64,000 nt of DNA from Hymenobacter rubidus. GTDB taxonomy: Bacteria; Bacteroidota; Bacteroidia; Cytophagales; Hymenobacteraceae. Where the stretch lies: assembly GCF_016734815.1 (NCBI RefSeq), contig NZ_JAERQF010000004.1, positions 186,001 through 250,000 of the forward strand, written 5' to 3'. Below the pieces are notes generated by a model. That model searched no databases. It was not told the DNA's origin and saw only the letters and a list, made by a program, of their open reading frames with translations. The stretch's first letter is position 1, and each line of letters opens with the position of its first letter. Positions 33,452-40,282 of the stretch are shown piece after piece. The translations under genes were made by a program, and so were the position numbers.

Positions 33452-34464
33452 TGGCCCTGCTCAACACCCCCGCCGAACTCAAACAATACGTCAGCCTCGA
33501 TGTCAGCCAGGTGCCGCCGGCCCTGGCCCTGGCCCTGCGCGAAGTGGAAAACACCACCCTCGCCCTGATGCTTGGCAAAGACCTGCGCGCCTGGCTGCAG
33601 GCGCAATACGACGCGCCGGACTTCAGCCCCACGGCCGACTCGCTGGCTGCGGAGCTGCTGCGCCGGGTGCAGCGGCCCATCGCCCGGCTGGGCGTGGCCG
33701 CCGGCCTGGCCGAGCACCAGGTGAGCATCGACAACACCGGCATCCACATCCTGACCACGGAAACCAGCAAGACGGCCTTCCAGTGGCAAACCAACCAGCT
33801 GCGCACCCAACTGGAGCAGCGGGGCCAAGGCGACCTCGATGCGCTGGTGCAGTGGCTGGAGGAGAACCGGGATGCGTCCGACGAGTTGCGGGCCTGGGCC
33901 GCGTCGGAGGCCGGCCAGCGCCACCGCCGGGAGTTGTTCACCAGCACCGCCGACTTTCAGCAGTACGAGAACATCAGCGCCGCGCGCCCGGTGTTCCTGG
34001 CCCTGGGCCCGGTGCGCCGCCGGCTGGAGGCCTTCGAGCTGGCCCGCGTGCTCGGCCCCGACTTGCTGCAGGAACTGCGTGAGCAGGTGCGGGCCCGCAA
34101 CCTGTCGTTGGACAATCAGCACCTGCTCCGCACCTACGTGCTGCCGGCCCTGGCCAGCCTCACCGTGGGCCATGCCATTGTTGAGTTGGGGCTGAAGCTG
34201 ACCGGCGACGGCATTGAGCTGATGGTGGCCCGCCTCGACGACAGCAACTCGAAAGAGGCCGATGCCGGCCTCGACCAGCTCATGGCCAAGCGAAGCCTGG
34301 AGGCGCTGGCCACCGGCGCGCGCTACCTGCGCCAGCTCACCCGCTACCTCGACCGCACGGCCTCGGCCACGCGCTTTGCCCCCTACTTCCACTCCGCGGC
34401 CTACACCGCGCCGGCCCCGCCGGCCGCGCGTGCGCTCACCGCAAAAACCTTCAGATTCTGCTAA
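33451..34464 (+). CDS. Probable head-tail connector protein
   Basis: I start at the ATG at 33451 (MALLNTPAEL), overlapping the last base of the portal stop, giving 337 residues. It is largely helical, in two parts joined near residue 120, resembling the DUF6712-type proteins that follow portals in Bacteroidota phages. It may form the neck or head-completion ring. Assignment rests mainly on context. Confidence 0.55.
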   Translation: MALLNTPAELKQYVSLDVSQVPPALALALREVENTTLALMLGKDLRAWLQAQYDAPDFSPTADSLAAELLRRVQRPIARLGVAAGLAEHQVSIDNTGIHILTTETSKTAFQWQTNQLRTQLEQRGQGDLDALVQWLEENRDASDELRAWAASEAGQRHRRELFTSTADFQQYENISAARPVFLALGPVRRRLEAFELARVLGPDLLQELREQVRARNLSLDNQHLLRTYVLPALASLTVGHAIVELGLKLTGDGIELMVARLDDSNSKEADAGLDQLMAKRSLEALATGARYLRQLTRYLDRTASATRFAPYFHSAAYTAPAPPAARALTAKTFRFC

Positions 34465-34808
34465 TGGAGCCCACGGCCGACAAAATCGAAATCAGCCAGC
34501 AGCAGACCCGCAACTGGATTCTGGTGGGCGTGTGCGCCTTCCTCATGCTGCTGGTGCAGGGCCTCTACACCTTCGCCATCAACAGCACCGGCACGGAGCT
34601 GCGCGAGACGAACCGCAGCCTGGTCGAGCTGCTGGGCACGGTGAAGGTGCACCAGGCCCAGCTGGACTACCAGGGTGCCGAAATCAAGGACCTCAAGCTC
34701 AGCCGCAAGGATGCGGAAGCCATCCACAAGGCCATCGACAGCCGCCTCAACTCGCTGGAGCAGCGCGCCGCCCTGCACGACCAGTGGATTCAAGCCCATA
34801 CCCGCTAA
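34464..34808 (+). CDS. Single-span membrane protein with coiled coil, lysis-cassette member
   Basis: This 114-residue protein has an N-terminal membrane helix (WILVGVCAFLMLLVQGLY, about 18-35) and then a charged helix to the end (LRETNRSLVELLGTVK..., LSRKDAEAIHKAIDSRL). Shape and position upstream of the holin-like and endolysin genes suggest a lysis accessory, antiholin or inner-membrane spanin-like protein. Confidence 0.55.
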   Translation: MEPTADKIEISQQQTRNWILVGVCAFLMLLVQGLYTFAINSTGTELRETNRSLVELLGTVKVHQAQLDYQGAEIKDLKLSRKDAEAIHKAIDSRLNSLEQRAALHDQWIQAHTR

Positions 34809-34824
34809 CCCGTCGTTATTCCCC

Positions 34825-35310
34825 ATGCCCATTCCCAATTACCTCCGTCGCGCGGCCTCCGGCCTGGCCATGGCCGCCGCCATTTTCCTGGGCTTGCCCT
34901 TTCTCATTCGGCTCTACGACCCCACGGCCGGCAGCTTCGGCGTGGACCTGCTCAATGCCCTGGGCCTGGCCGCGCTGCTTTTCAGCGGCGCCCTGCACAT
35001 GGGCCTGTACGCCTACGAGAAGTTTCTGCCGCGCTTCCGCACCTACCAGGCCGAAAGCCTGGAAGGGGAGGGGATGCTGTTCGAAAACCTCACGACCGAG
35101 CTGCGCAAGCCCCTGTTCGAAGAAGCCAACATTTACCCCGACCGCCTGGCCCAGCTGACCGAGCGGCGCAAAGTCCACCAATTCATTTTCCTCGTGCGAT
35201 GCGTTCGATTGTCCTTCTGCTTGCTCTCGCTGGCCTATTTGCTGCACCTGGCCGCGCAAATGCTGACCCTGGCCATGACGGCCGTGCCGGGCTCCGCGCC
35301 CGCATTGTAG
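34825..35310 (+). CDS. Holin-like membrane protein
   Basis: This 161-residue protein starts at the ATG at 34825. Hydrophobic segments at about 10-28, 38-60 and 125-150 indicate three or four membrane spans separated by a charged cytoplasmic loop. Its last 112 bases overlap the endolysin gene. The position just before an endolysin fits a holin, though the sequence gives no family match. Confidence 0.55.
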   Translation: MPIPNYLRRAASGLAMAAAIFLGLPFLIRLYDPTAGSFGVDLLNALGLAALLFSGALHMGLYAYEKFLPRFRTYQAESLEGEGMLFENLTTELRKPLFEEANIYPDRLAQLTERRKVHQFIFLVRCVRLSFCLLSLAYLLHLAAQMLTLAMTAVPGSAPAL

Positions 35311-35768
35311 CCGAGGCCCGCAAGCTGGTCGGCATCCGGGAGCACGGCTTCAACCGCGGCCGGGAAGTGGACGCCCTGGTCCGGGAAGCCGGCGGGCAGC
35401 CCGGCCAGGCGTGGTGCTCGTGGACGGTGGTGGCCATCCTGCGCCGGGCCGGCCTGCCCGTGCCGCGCTTCGGCCGGGCCCTGGCCTGGTTCGACCGGGT
35501 CCACACCATCTGGCGCAACGGCCAGCCGGTGGCGGGCCGCCCGCCGCCGCAGCCGGGCGACGTGCTTGGCTTTACGTGGGGACAACGGGCCATTTGCCAC
35601 GCCGAGACCCTGCTGGTGTGGGGAAGTGGGCCCAGCTGCCGGGCCGTTGGCGGCAATACCGGGGGTGGGGGTGCCCTGCAGCGCGAAGGCGAGGGCGTAT
35701 TTGAAAACTGGCGACTCAAGCGCATGGTAGCTGCCGTGGCCAACGTCGCCGATAATCCCAGGTACTGA
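35199..35768 (+). CDS. Exported cell-wall hydrolase, CHAP/NlpC-like endolysin
   Basis: This 189-residue protein starts inside the holin-like gene. A signal-like N-terminus (MRSIVLLLALAGLFAAPGRANA) is followed by a cysteine peptidase core: a catalytic-type Cys in GQAWCSWTVVAIL (about 72), PGDVLGFTW, and a His in CHAETLLVW (about 138), ending in GGNTGGG, as in CHAP domains that cleave peptidoglycan cross-bridges. A signal peptide means it could reach the periplasm without the holin. Confidence 0.75.
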   Translation: MRSIVLLLALAGLFAAPGRANADPGHDGRAGLRARIVAEARKLVGIREHGFNRGREVDALVREAGGQPGQAWCSWTVVAILRRAGLPVPRFGRALAWFDRVHTIWRNGQPVAGRPPPQPGDVLGFTWGQRAICHAETLLVWGSGPSCRAVGGNTGGGGALQREGEGVFENWRLKRMVAAVANVADNPRY

Positions 35769-36166
35769 TGCAACAACTCCGACGATTTTGCCACGCCCTG
35801 GGCGTGTTAGCCAGCGTGTCCCTCCTCACCTTGTTGGCCCTGGCCTTGCTGCTGGCGGGCTGCAACCGCGAGGCCTATCAGGGCGCCCGGCTCAGCCCCG
35901 CGGCGGACAGCGTGGTTCGGGCCACGCTGCCCAGCGCGCGCAAGTACAAGCTGAGCGGGCCGGTGAACATTACCATTCAGCAGGGCCGGGGCAACGTGGC
36001 CAACCCCGTGGCCACCGGCAAAGCCAAAGCCGATGCCGCCGCCATCGGCGCGAGCCCCACGGCCTCCGCGACCAGGCCCACCCAGCCTTGGGTGACTTAC
36101 GGGCTGCTGCTGGCTGGTGGGCTCACGCTGGGCGGTTGGGCCGGGCGACGGTTTTTCCCGGTATGA
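35768..36166 (+). CDS. Lipoprotein with C-terminal membrane span, candidate u-spanin
   Basis: This 132-residue protein begins on the last base of the endolysin stop. It has a lipobox LLLAGC (Cys32) after a hydrophobic signal, a periplasmic middle of about 70 residues, and a C-terminal membrane segment (WVTYGLLLAGGLTLGGWAG) followed by RRFFPV. An outer-membrane lipid anchor plus an inner-membrane span is the layout of unimolecular spanins, which fuse the two membranes at the end of lysis. Confidence 0.6.
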   Translation: MQQLRRFCHALGVLASVSLLTLLALALLLAGCNREAYQGARLSPAADSVVRATLPSARKYKLSGPVNITIQQGRGNVANPVATGKAKADAAAIGASPTASATRPTQPWVTYGLLLAGGLTLGGWAGRRFFPV

Positions 36167-36226
36167 TGTTTACCGGCAGCTAAGGGGTTACCTTTAGGCA
36201 TAGCCTCCCCCTTAGCCGCAATTTCG

Positions 36227-36835
36227 ATGCGCTCTTACCTATGCATGCTGCTGCTGCTGCTGTTTGCAAGCGGCATGAACAGCCAAGCCGCCGCGCAGAA
36301 AGTAATGCATGTTCCCGAGTTGCAGGACATCCGAGACGTTCTGCTCGACTCTGCAACGGGCCGCACGTACTGTTATGAGAGTATACCGGTGGAATACGTT
36401 TCCAAAGCGGAGCTTAATTGCCGCGCAAGAGAGCTGGCAGTTAATAATCTAAACGGCGATGGTTATGTCGTTTCCCACTCTAAATACCCAATCACCGTCA
36501 TTAGAATTGAAGAATCTAACGTCGGAGATATCACCTTTCGCGGCTTTCACGACAAAATCGTGAAAGACTTCGGCAACGGCATGCAGCAGCGGCTCTATTT
36601 CACCGTAAAAATTTCAACCATAGATGGCCGCTATCGATACGAGTTGCTGGACTTCGATTTTCAGTCCGATGCCAGTGGCGAAGTCGTGCCGGTGGAACAG
36701 TTTTTGAAGGTTGCGTATTCAGCCGATGGCGAGCCCAACTACGCTGCGCTGACCTTTGCCGAAGTGTTCTTGATGTGCAGAAGGGTGCTGATTTACGACA
36801 TCAAAAAAGGGATGAAAACCAATGGAAGCTGGTGA
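36227..36835 (+). CDS. DUF4468-like secreted protein, prophage moron
   Basis: This 202-residue protein has a signal peptide (MRSYLCMLLLLLFASGMNSQAAA) and a domain resembling DUF4468 (TBP-like fold): SKAELNCRARELAVNN near the start of the domain and LYFTVKISTIDGRYRYELLDFDF in the middle. It is visibly lower in GC than the lysis genes, has its own upstream gap and a terminator 70 bases after the stop, and looks like independently acquired cargo. DUF4468 proteins are exported Bacteroidota proteins of unknown function. Confidence 0.65.
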   Translation: MRSYLCMLLLLLFASGMNSQAAAQKVMHVPELQDIRDVLLDSATGRTYCYESIPVEYVSKAELNCRARELAVNNLNGDGYVVSHSKYPITVIRIEESNVGDITFRGFHDKIVKDFGNGMQQRLYFTVKISTIDGRYRYELLDFDFQSDASGEVVPVEQFLKVAYSADGEPNYAALTFAEVFLMCRRVLIYDIKKGMKTNGSW

Positions 36836-36905
36836 TAGTTGGGCGGTTTATACCCCATCGGTTGACTGTAGTAGTGACTTCCAGTGCATTCCCCCCCCCT
36901 TAGCG

Positions 36906-36938
36906 GCCCGCTTGCACCCAGTGCAGGCGGGCATTTTT
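36906..36938 (+). terminator. Rho-independent terminator after the DUF4468 gene
   Basis: GCCCGC T TGCA / TGCA G GCGGGC stem (36906-36932) followed by ATTTTT. Confidence 0.82.
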
Positions 36939-37012
36939 GATTCTGAACTTCCCCACTTGGCGTATCTTCGCTAGGCAAACACATCAGGGAAACGAAAGAA
37001 ACCGATAGTCCT

Positions 37013-37032
37013 CGGCCGTCAGCTTACGGCCG
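37013..37032 (+). other. Short hairpin upstream of 37122 gene
   Basis: CGGCCGT, loop CAGCTT, ACGGCCG: a 7-bp perfect stem without T run in the leader of the next gene. It could modulate translation or be chance in GC-rich DNA. Confidence 0.35.
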
Positions 37033-37121
37033 GGGAGTAGAGCGGGAGCATGACCCGTATGCGTGGGACCGTCGGTCCTGATGTGTTTGCAGCGATTTCC
37101 CCGGCTTGCCTGATTGCTGCT

Positions 37122-37400
37122 ATGGCTAAAACAAAGAATGCCCCGCCCATTGGCTTCGGCCGTATTCCTTTCGACGACCTCGACGACGCCACGGATGAGG
37201 GTGCAAAGCACCAGCCGGAGGAAAAGCCACTAGAGCCGCCGCTGGCCGAGCCCATCTTCGTCGACAACGCGGTGATGTACGAGTTGTTTAAGCGCTACAA
37301 CCTGTGGCCGCTCACCCCACTCAGTCCCTTCGAGCTGCAACTGGTACAGGTAATCGGGGGCTTGGAAAAGCGCGTCCGGGAGCTGGACCCTGACTTATAA
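37122..37400 (+). CDS. Small phage protein of unknown function
   Basis: I start at the ATG at 37122 (MAKTKNAPPI), giving 92 residues. An upstream ATG at 37050 lacks support. It is acidic and proline-rich in the middle (EEKPLEPPLAEPIF), with a helical C-terminus (LQLVQVIGGLEKRVRELD). A strong terminator lies 15 bases after the stop, so it forms its own unit. Confidence 0.55.
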   Translation: MAKTKNAPPIGFGRIPFDDLDDATDEGAKHQPEEKPLEPPLAEPIFVDNAVMYELFKRYNLWPLTPLSPFELQLVQVIGGLEKRVRELDPDL

Positions 37401-37415
37401 AATCTATCCTTTACC

Positions 37416-37447
37416 AAAGCCCCGCCCCACCCGGCGGGGCTTTTTTT
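37416..37447 (+). terminator. Rho-independent terminator
   Basis: AAAGCCCCGCC, CCACCC, GGCGGGGCTTT and seven Ts. The stem and loop are identical to 23195-23222, 14 kb away. Confidence 0.9.
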
Positions 37448-37585
37448 GCACCGTGCCAGTCACCGATTCGACCGTGCCTGGAATCTGCGCTAACGCACTC
37501 AAAAACAAGTTATTTAACTTGACTTGTCGGGCAGAAGGATGCGTTGTTTGTCATACTAAACGACAGCAAAACAACGCCTTACGCC

Positions 37586-38569
37586 ATGACCGCCGCCCAA
37601 ATCCTCGCCACGACCGGAACCACCAAAACCTGGAAGATGCAGCAGCTCTTCCAACTCGGCCACACCCGCCGCGAGGTGGCCACGATGATGGGCGTCGGTT
37701 ACGGCTTCGCCCAGAACGTCTACGCTGCCTGGATGGCCACCGGCGCCGAGCGGGCCCTGGTAACGCCCACCCGCACCGCCACCGCCCAGGCCCTGGCGCC
37801 CTTTACCACCGGCCCTTTCAACCGCACCTTCGGCGTTGAAATCGAAGCCTTCGGCGTAACGCGCGCCGCCTTGCTGGCCGAGCTACGCGCCCAAGGACTC
37901 GAAGCCGAAAGCGAAAGCTACAACCACAGCACCCGCCCCCACTGGAAAATCACCAGCGACGCCAGCATCAGCGGCGCCAACGCCTTCGAACTGGTAAGCC
38001 CGGTACTGCAGGGCCTCGAAGGCCTAGCTGACCTGGAACGCGCCTGCCGGGCCCTGCGCATCTGCGGCGCCCAGGTCAACAGCAGCTGCGGCCTGCACAT
38101 CCACCTCGGGGCCCGCGACCTCAGCGTCGAACACATGCGCCAGCTGGTACGCAACTACCTCGTCCTGGAGCCCACCATCGACCAGCTAGTACCGGCCGAG
38201 CGCCGGGGCAACGCCGCCTACTACTGCCGCAGCCTCCAGCGTGGTCGGACCCTGGCCCAGGCCGAGCAAGCTATCTTGAGCGCCACCACGGCCGAGGCCT
38301 TGAGCGAAGCGGCCAACGGCGGCTGCCGCTACCACAAGGTCAACATGCAAAGCTATTTTCGCCAGCGCACCATCGAATTTCGCCAGCACAGCGGCACCAC
38401 CAACTTCGAAAAAATCAGCTTCTGGATTAAATTTCTGGCCAATCTGGTCGACTTTTCGAAGCAGCGCCTCGTAACCCCGGCGCTCCCCGTAAGCGAGTTT
38501 GCTACCTTTAACCAGCGCGACATTGCCACCTTCTACCAGCGCCGCCGCACGGCGCTGGCCACCCGCTAA
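37586..38569 (+). CDS. Putative amidoligase with N-terminal helix-turn-helix
   Basis: I start at the ATG at 37586 (MTAAQILATT), giving 327 residues. Residues about 15-55 look like a helix-turn-helix (LGHTRREVATMMGVGYGFAQNVY). From 82 on it carries the amidoligase (glutamine-synthetase-like) motifs: FGVEIEAF (82-89), W120 and D125 ending in AFELVSP, GLHIHLGA (169-176), YYCRSL, and the closing RTIEFRQHSGTTNFEKI (from 261). This family makes amide bonds, using ATP, on small molecules or peptides. In a phage it could modify peptidoglycan precursors, a virion protein or DNA-linked ligands. The small gene next to it may be its partner or substrate. Confidence 0.8.
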   Translation: MTAAQILATTGTTKTWKMQQLFQLGHTRREVATMMGVGYGFAQNVYAAWMATGAERALVTPTRTATAQALAPFTTGPFNRTFGVEIEAFGVTRAALLAELRAQGLEAESESYNHSTRPHWKITSDASISGANAFELVSPVLQGLEGLADLERACRALRICGAQVNSSCGLHIHLGARDLSVEHMRQLVRNYLVLEPTIDQLVPAERRGNAAYYCRSLQRGRTLAQAEQAILSATTAEALSEAANGGCRYHKVNMQSYFRQRTIEFRQHSGTTNFEKISFWIKFLANLVDFSKQRLVTPALPVSEFATFNQRDIATFYQRRRTALATR

Positions 38570-38578
38570 GCCCTACCT

Positions 38579-38812
38579 ATGAAATATGAAATACTCGGAG
38601 GCGGCCACATCGAGGCCGCCTCCCCTTTGGAACTAGTCGAAGCCTTGCGCCAAATCGACCTGCAGTGGATTCACTCGGTCGGGGTGGAGGATTTTATGGA
38701 AAACATGGCCGAAGGGTGCAAAATCCAAACCGGGGCCCTCGTGCGCACCGATTCGGTGGAGCACTTCCTGCACGACCTGCAGCAAGGCGGGTTCATTACG
38801 CCCGTCTCATGA
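38579..38812 (+). CDS. Small protein paired with the amidoligase
   Basis: This 77-residue protein starts 9 bp after the amidoligase stop. It is a compact alpha/beta protein (KYEILGGGHIEAASPLELVEALRQ at the start, VEHFLHDLQQGGF at the end). The spacing implies co-translation. It may be the peptide target or a regulator of the amidoligase. A terminator and promoter 5 follow. Confidence 0.6.
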   Translation: MKYEILGGGHIEAASPLELVEALRQIDLQWIHSVGVEDFMENMAEGCKIQTGALVRTDSVEHFLHDLQQGGFITPVS

Positions 38813-38830
38813 GCTACCAAGAGGATATGG

Positions 38831-38859
38831 AAGCCCCGCCCCACCGGCGGGGCTTTTTT
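38831..38859 (+). terminator. Rho-independent terminator ahead of promoter 5
   Basis: AAGCCCCGCC, CCACC, GGCGGGGCTT and T run, three bases before the promoter box. It differs from the other two copies only by a one-base shorter loop. Confidence 0.9.
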
Positions 38860-38861
38860 GT

Positions 38862-38896
38862 GTCCTTTTTCCCCGTGGCAGGCGCCGGCAACTTCG
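38862..38896 (+). promoter_or_regulatory. Shared phage promoter, copy 5
   Basis: GTCCTTTTT, 16 bases, GGCAACTTCG. The ATG at 38901 follows after four bases, as at copy 3. It drives the tail operon. Confidence 0.75.
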
Positions 38897-38900
38897 GCCC

Positions 38901-39740
38901 ATGGAAACCCTGCAAATCGGCACGACCACCCGGCAAGTGCCCTCCACCTGGAATGAGCTCACCCGGCCGCAGCTGCGCCAAGTGCTGGCCGAACTCTACG
39001 CCGGCCCACCTGCCGGCAGCCGGCTGCGGCTGCTGGCCATCCTCACCGGCTTCCGGCTGCCGCTGCTCAGCGGGCTGCCGGCCGACGTGCTGGCCCAGCT
39101 GCTGCCGCTGACCGACTTCGTTTTATCCGAGGACCACTGCCTGACGGCTCAGCTGCTTCCCACCCTGAAAGTGCCCGGCCGCCACGTCACCGAGCCGGTG
39201 GCCACGCTGCACGGCCCGCGCGCCTCCCTGAGCAACGTCACTTTCGGCGAGTTCATTTTCGCCGACACGTTTTTCCTGCAGTACCACCTGGCCACGAAAA
39301 AGGCCCGGCTGAATAATCGGGCTACTTACCTCGACCAGTTTCTGGCCGTGCTCTACCGGCCGAGCAAGCGAAACCCCAATCCGGAGGCCCCCGACTGGAA
39401 CGGCGACGTGCGCATCGCCTTCAACGAAAACCACCTGGAGGCCCGCACCCCGCGCTTGGCCCCGGTGCCCGACCTCGACAAGCTGGCCGTGCTCACCTGG
39501 TACCGCGGCTGCCGGCAGCAGCTGGCCAGCGAGTTCCCCGACGTGTTTACCGTGGCCGATGAGCACGAGGCCGGCCCCCAAAAGGCGCCCGAGTGGGAGC
39601 GGGTGCTGCGCAAGCTCTCGGGCGGCGTCTTCGGCCCGGTGCAGCAGACGGCCACCCAGCCCCTGCGCCTGGTGCTGGCCGAAATGCAGGATGCCGCGGT
39701 GGAATACCTGCGCCTGAAACACCCATCCAAAACCGCTTAA
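38901..39740 (+). CDS. Tail-operon protein, possible assembly factor
   Basis: This 279-residue protein is the first gene of the tail operon, with a near-leaderless start. The N-terminal half is helical and leucine-rich (LRQVLAELYAG, LRLLAILTGFRLPLLSGL) and resembles uncharacterised proteins preceding tail genes in Bacteroidota prophages. A tail assembly chaperone or similar factor is possible. No catalytic motif is seen. Confidence 0.5.
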   Translation: METLQIGTTTRQVPSTWNELTRPQLRQVLAELYAGPPAGSRLRLLAILTGFRLPLLSGLPADVLAQLLPLTDFVLSEDHCLTAQLLPTLKVPGRHVTEPVATLHGPRASLSNVTFGEFIFADTFFLQYHLATKKARLNNRATYLDQFLAVLYRPSKRNPNPEAPDWNGDVRIAFNENHLEARTPRLAPVPDLDKLAVLTWYRGCRQQLASEFPDVFTVADEHEAGPQKAPEWERVLRKLSGGVFGPVQQTATQPLRLVLAEMQDAAVEYLRLKHPSKTA

Positions 39741-39742
39741 TC

Positions 39743-40282
39743 ATGCGCAATTCAGCCTATGCGGCCCTGTTCAAGGGCCTGGCCGAGCGGCACGTCCGCA
39801 TCCGCCACCGCGACGACTCGCCCCGCTTCGCCCGCATCATCGTCAGCGTCGACCCACTGCAGCGCCAGGTCGACCTGCTGGAGATGCAGGAAACCCTGCT
39901 CGGCCGCTTCCTGAAGCCGGGCGCCGGGGAACAAGTGTTGGTGCTGGAGTCCATCCAGACCCAGTTGGCCGACAACAACGGCGATAACTACACCCGCCAG
40001 AGCCGCGGGGCCTTCTTCCTGCTCGAGCAGAAGTCGGCCGAAGTCGACGCCTGGACCATCCTCGACCGCACCGAGCAGTCCGGGGAGGAAATTCTGGCCG
40101 CGGCCCGGAAGCAGTACGAAGACCAGGTAAAGGTGCGCTGGCCCATCGGCGCCATCCTGAGCGACGCCGTGGGTCCGCTGCACGACGGCACCTGGTACGG
40201 CACGCGCTTCGACTTCGAAATCATTTCCCCCGCCAACGCGGCCCTGGCTTACAACCCGGCGGCCTTTACCCCTGCCCCCTGA
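39743..40282 (+). CDS. Tail protein of unknown function
   Basis: I start at the ATG at 39743 (MRNSAYAALF), giving 179 residues, 2 bp after the previous stop. Mixed alpha/beta with a central QVDLLEMQETLLGRFL helix and the C-terminal GTWYGTRFDFEIISPANAAL strand region, consistent with a minor tail or terminator-type protein. The stop overlaps the next start. Confidence 0.5.
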   Translation: MRNSAYAALFKGLAERHVRIRHRDDSPRFARIIVSVDPLQRQVDLLEMQETLLGRFLKPGAGEQVLVLESIQTQLADNNGDNYTRQSRGAFFLLEQKSAEVDAWTILDRTEQSGEEILAAARKQYEDQVKVRWPIGAILSDAVGPLHDGTWYGTRFDFEIISPANAALAYNPAAFTPAP

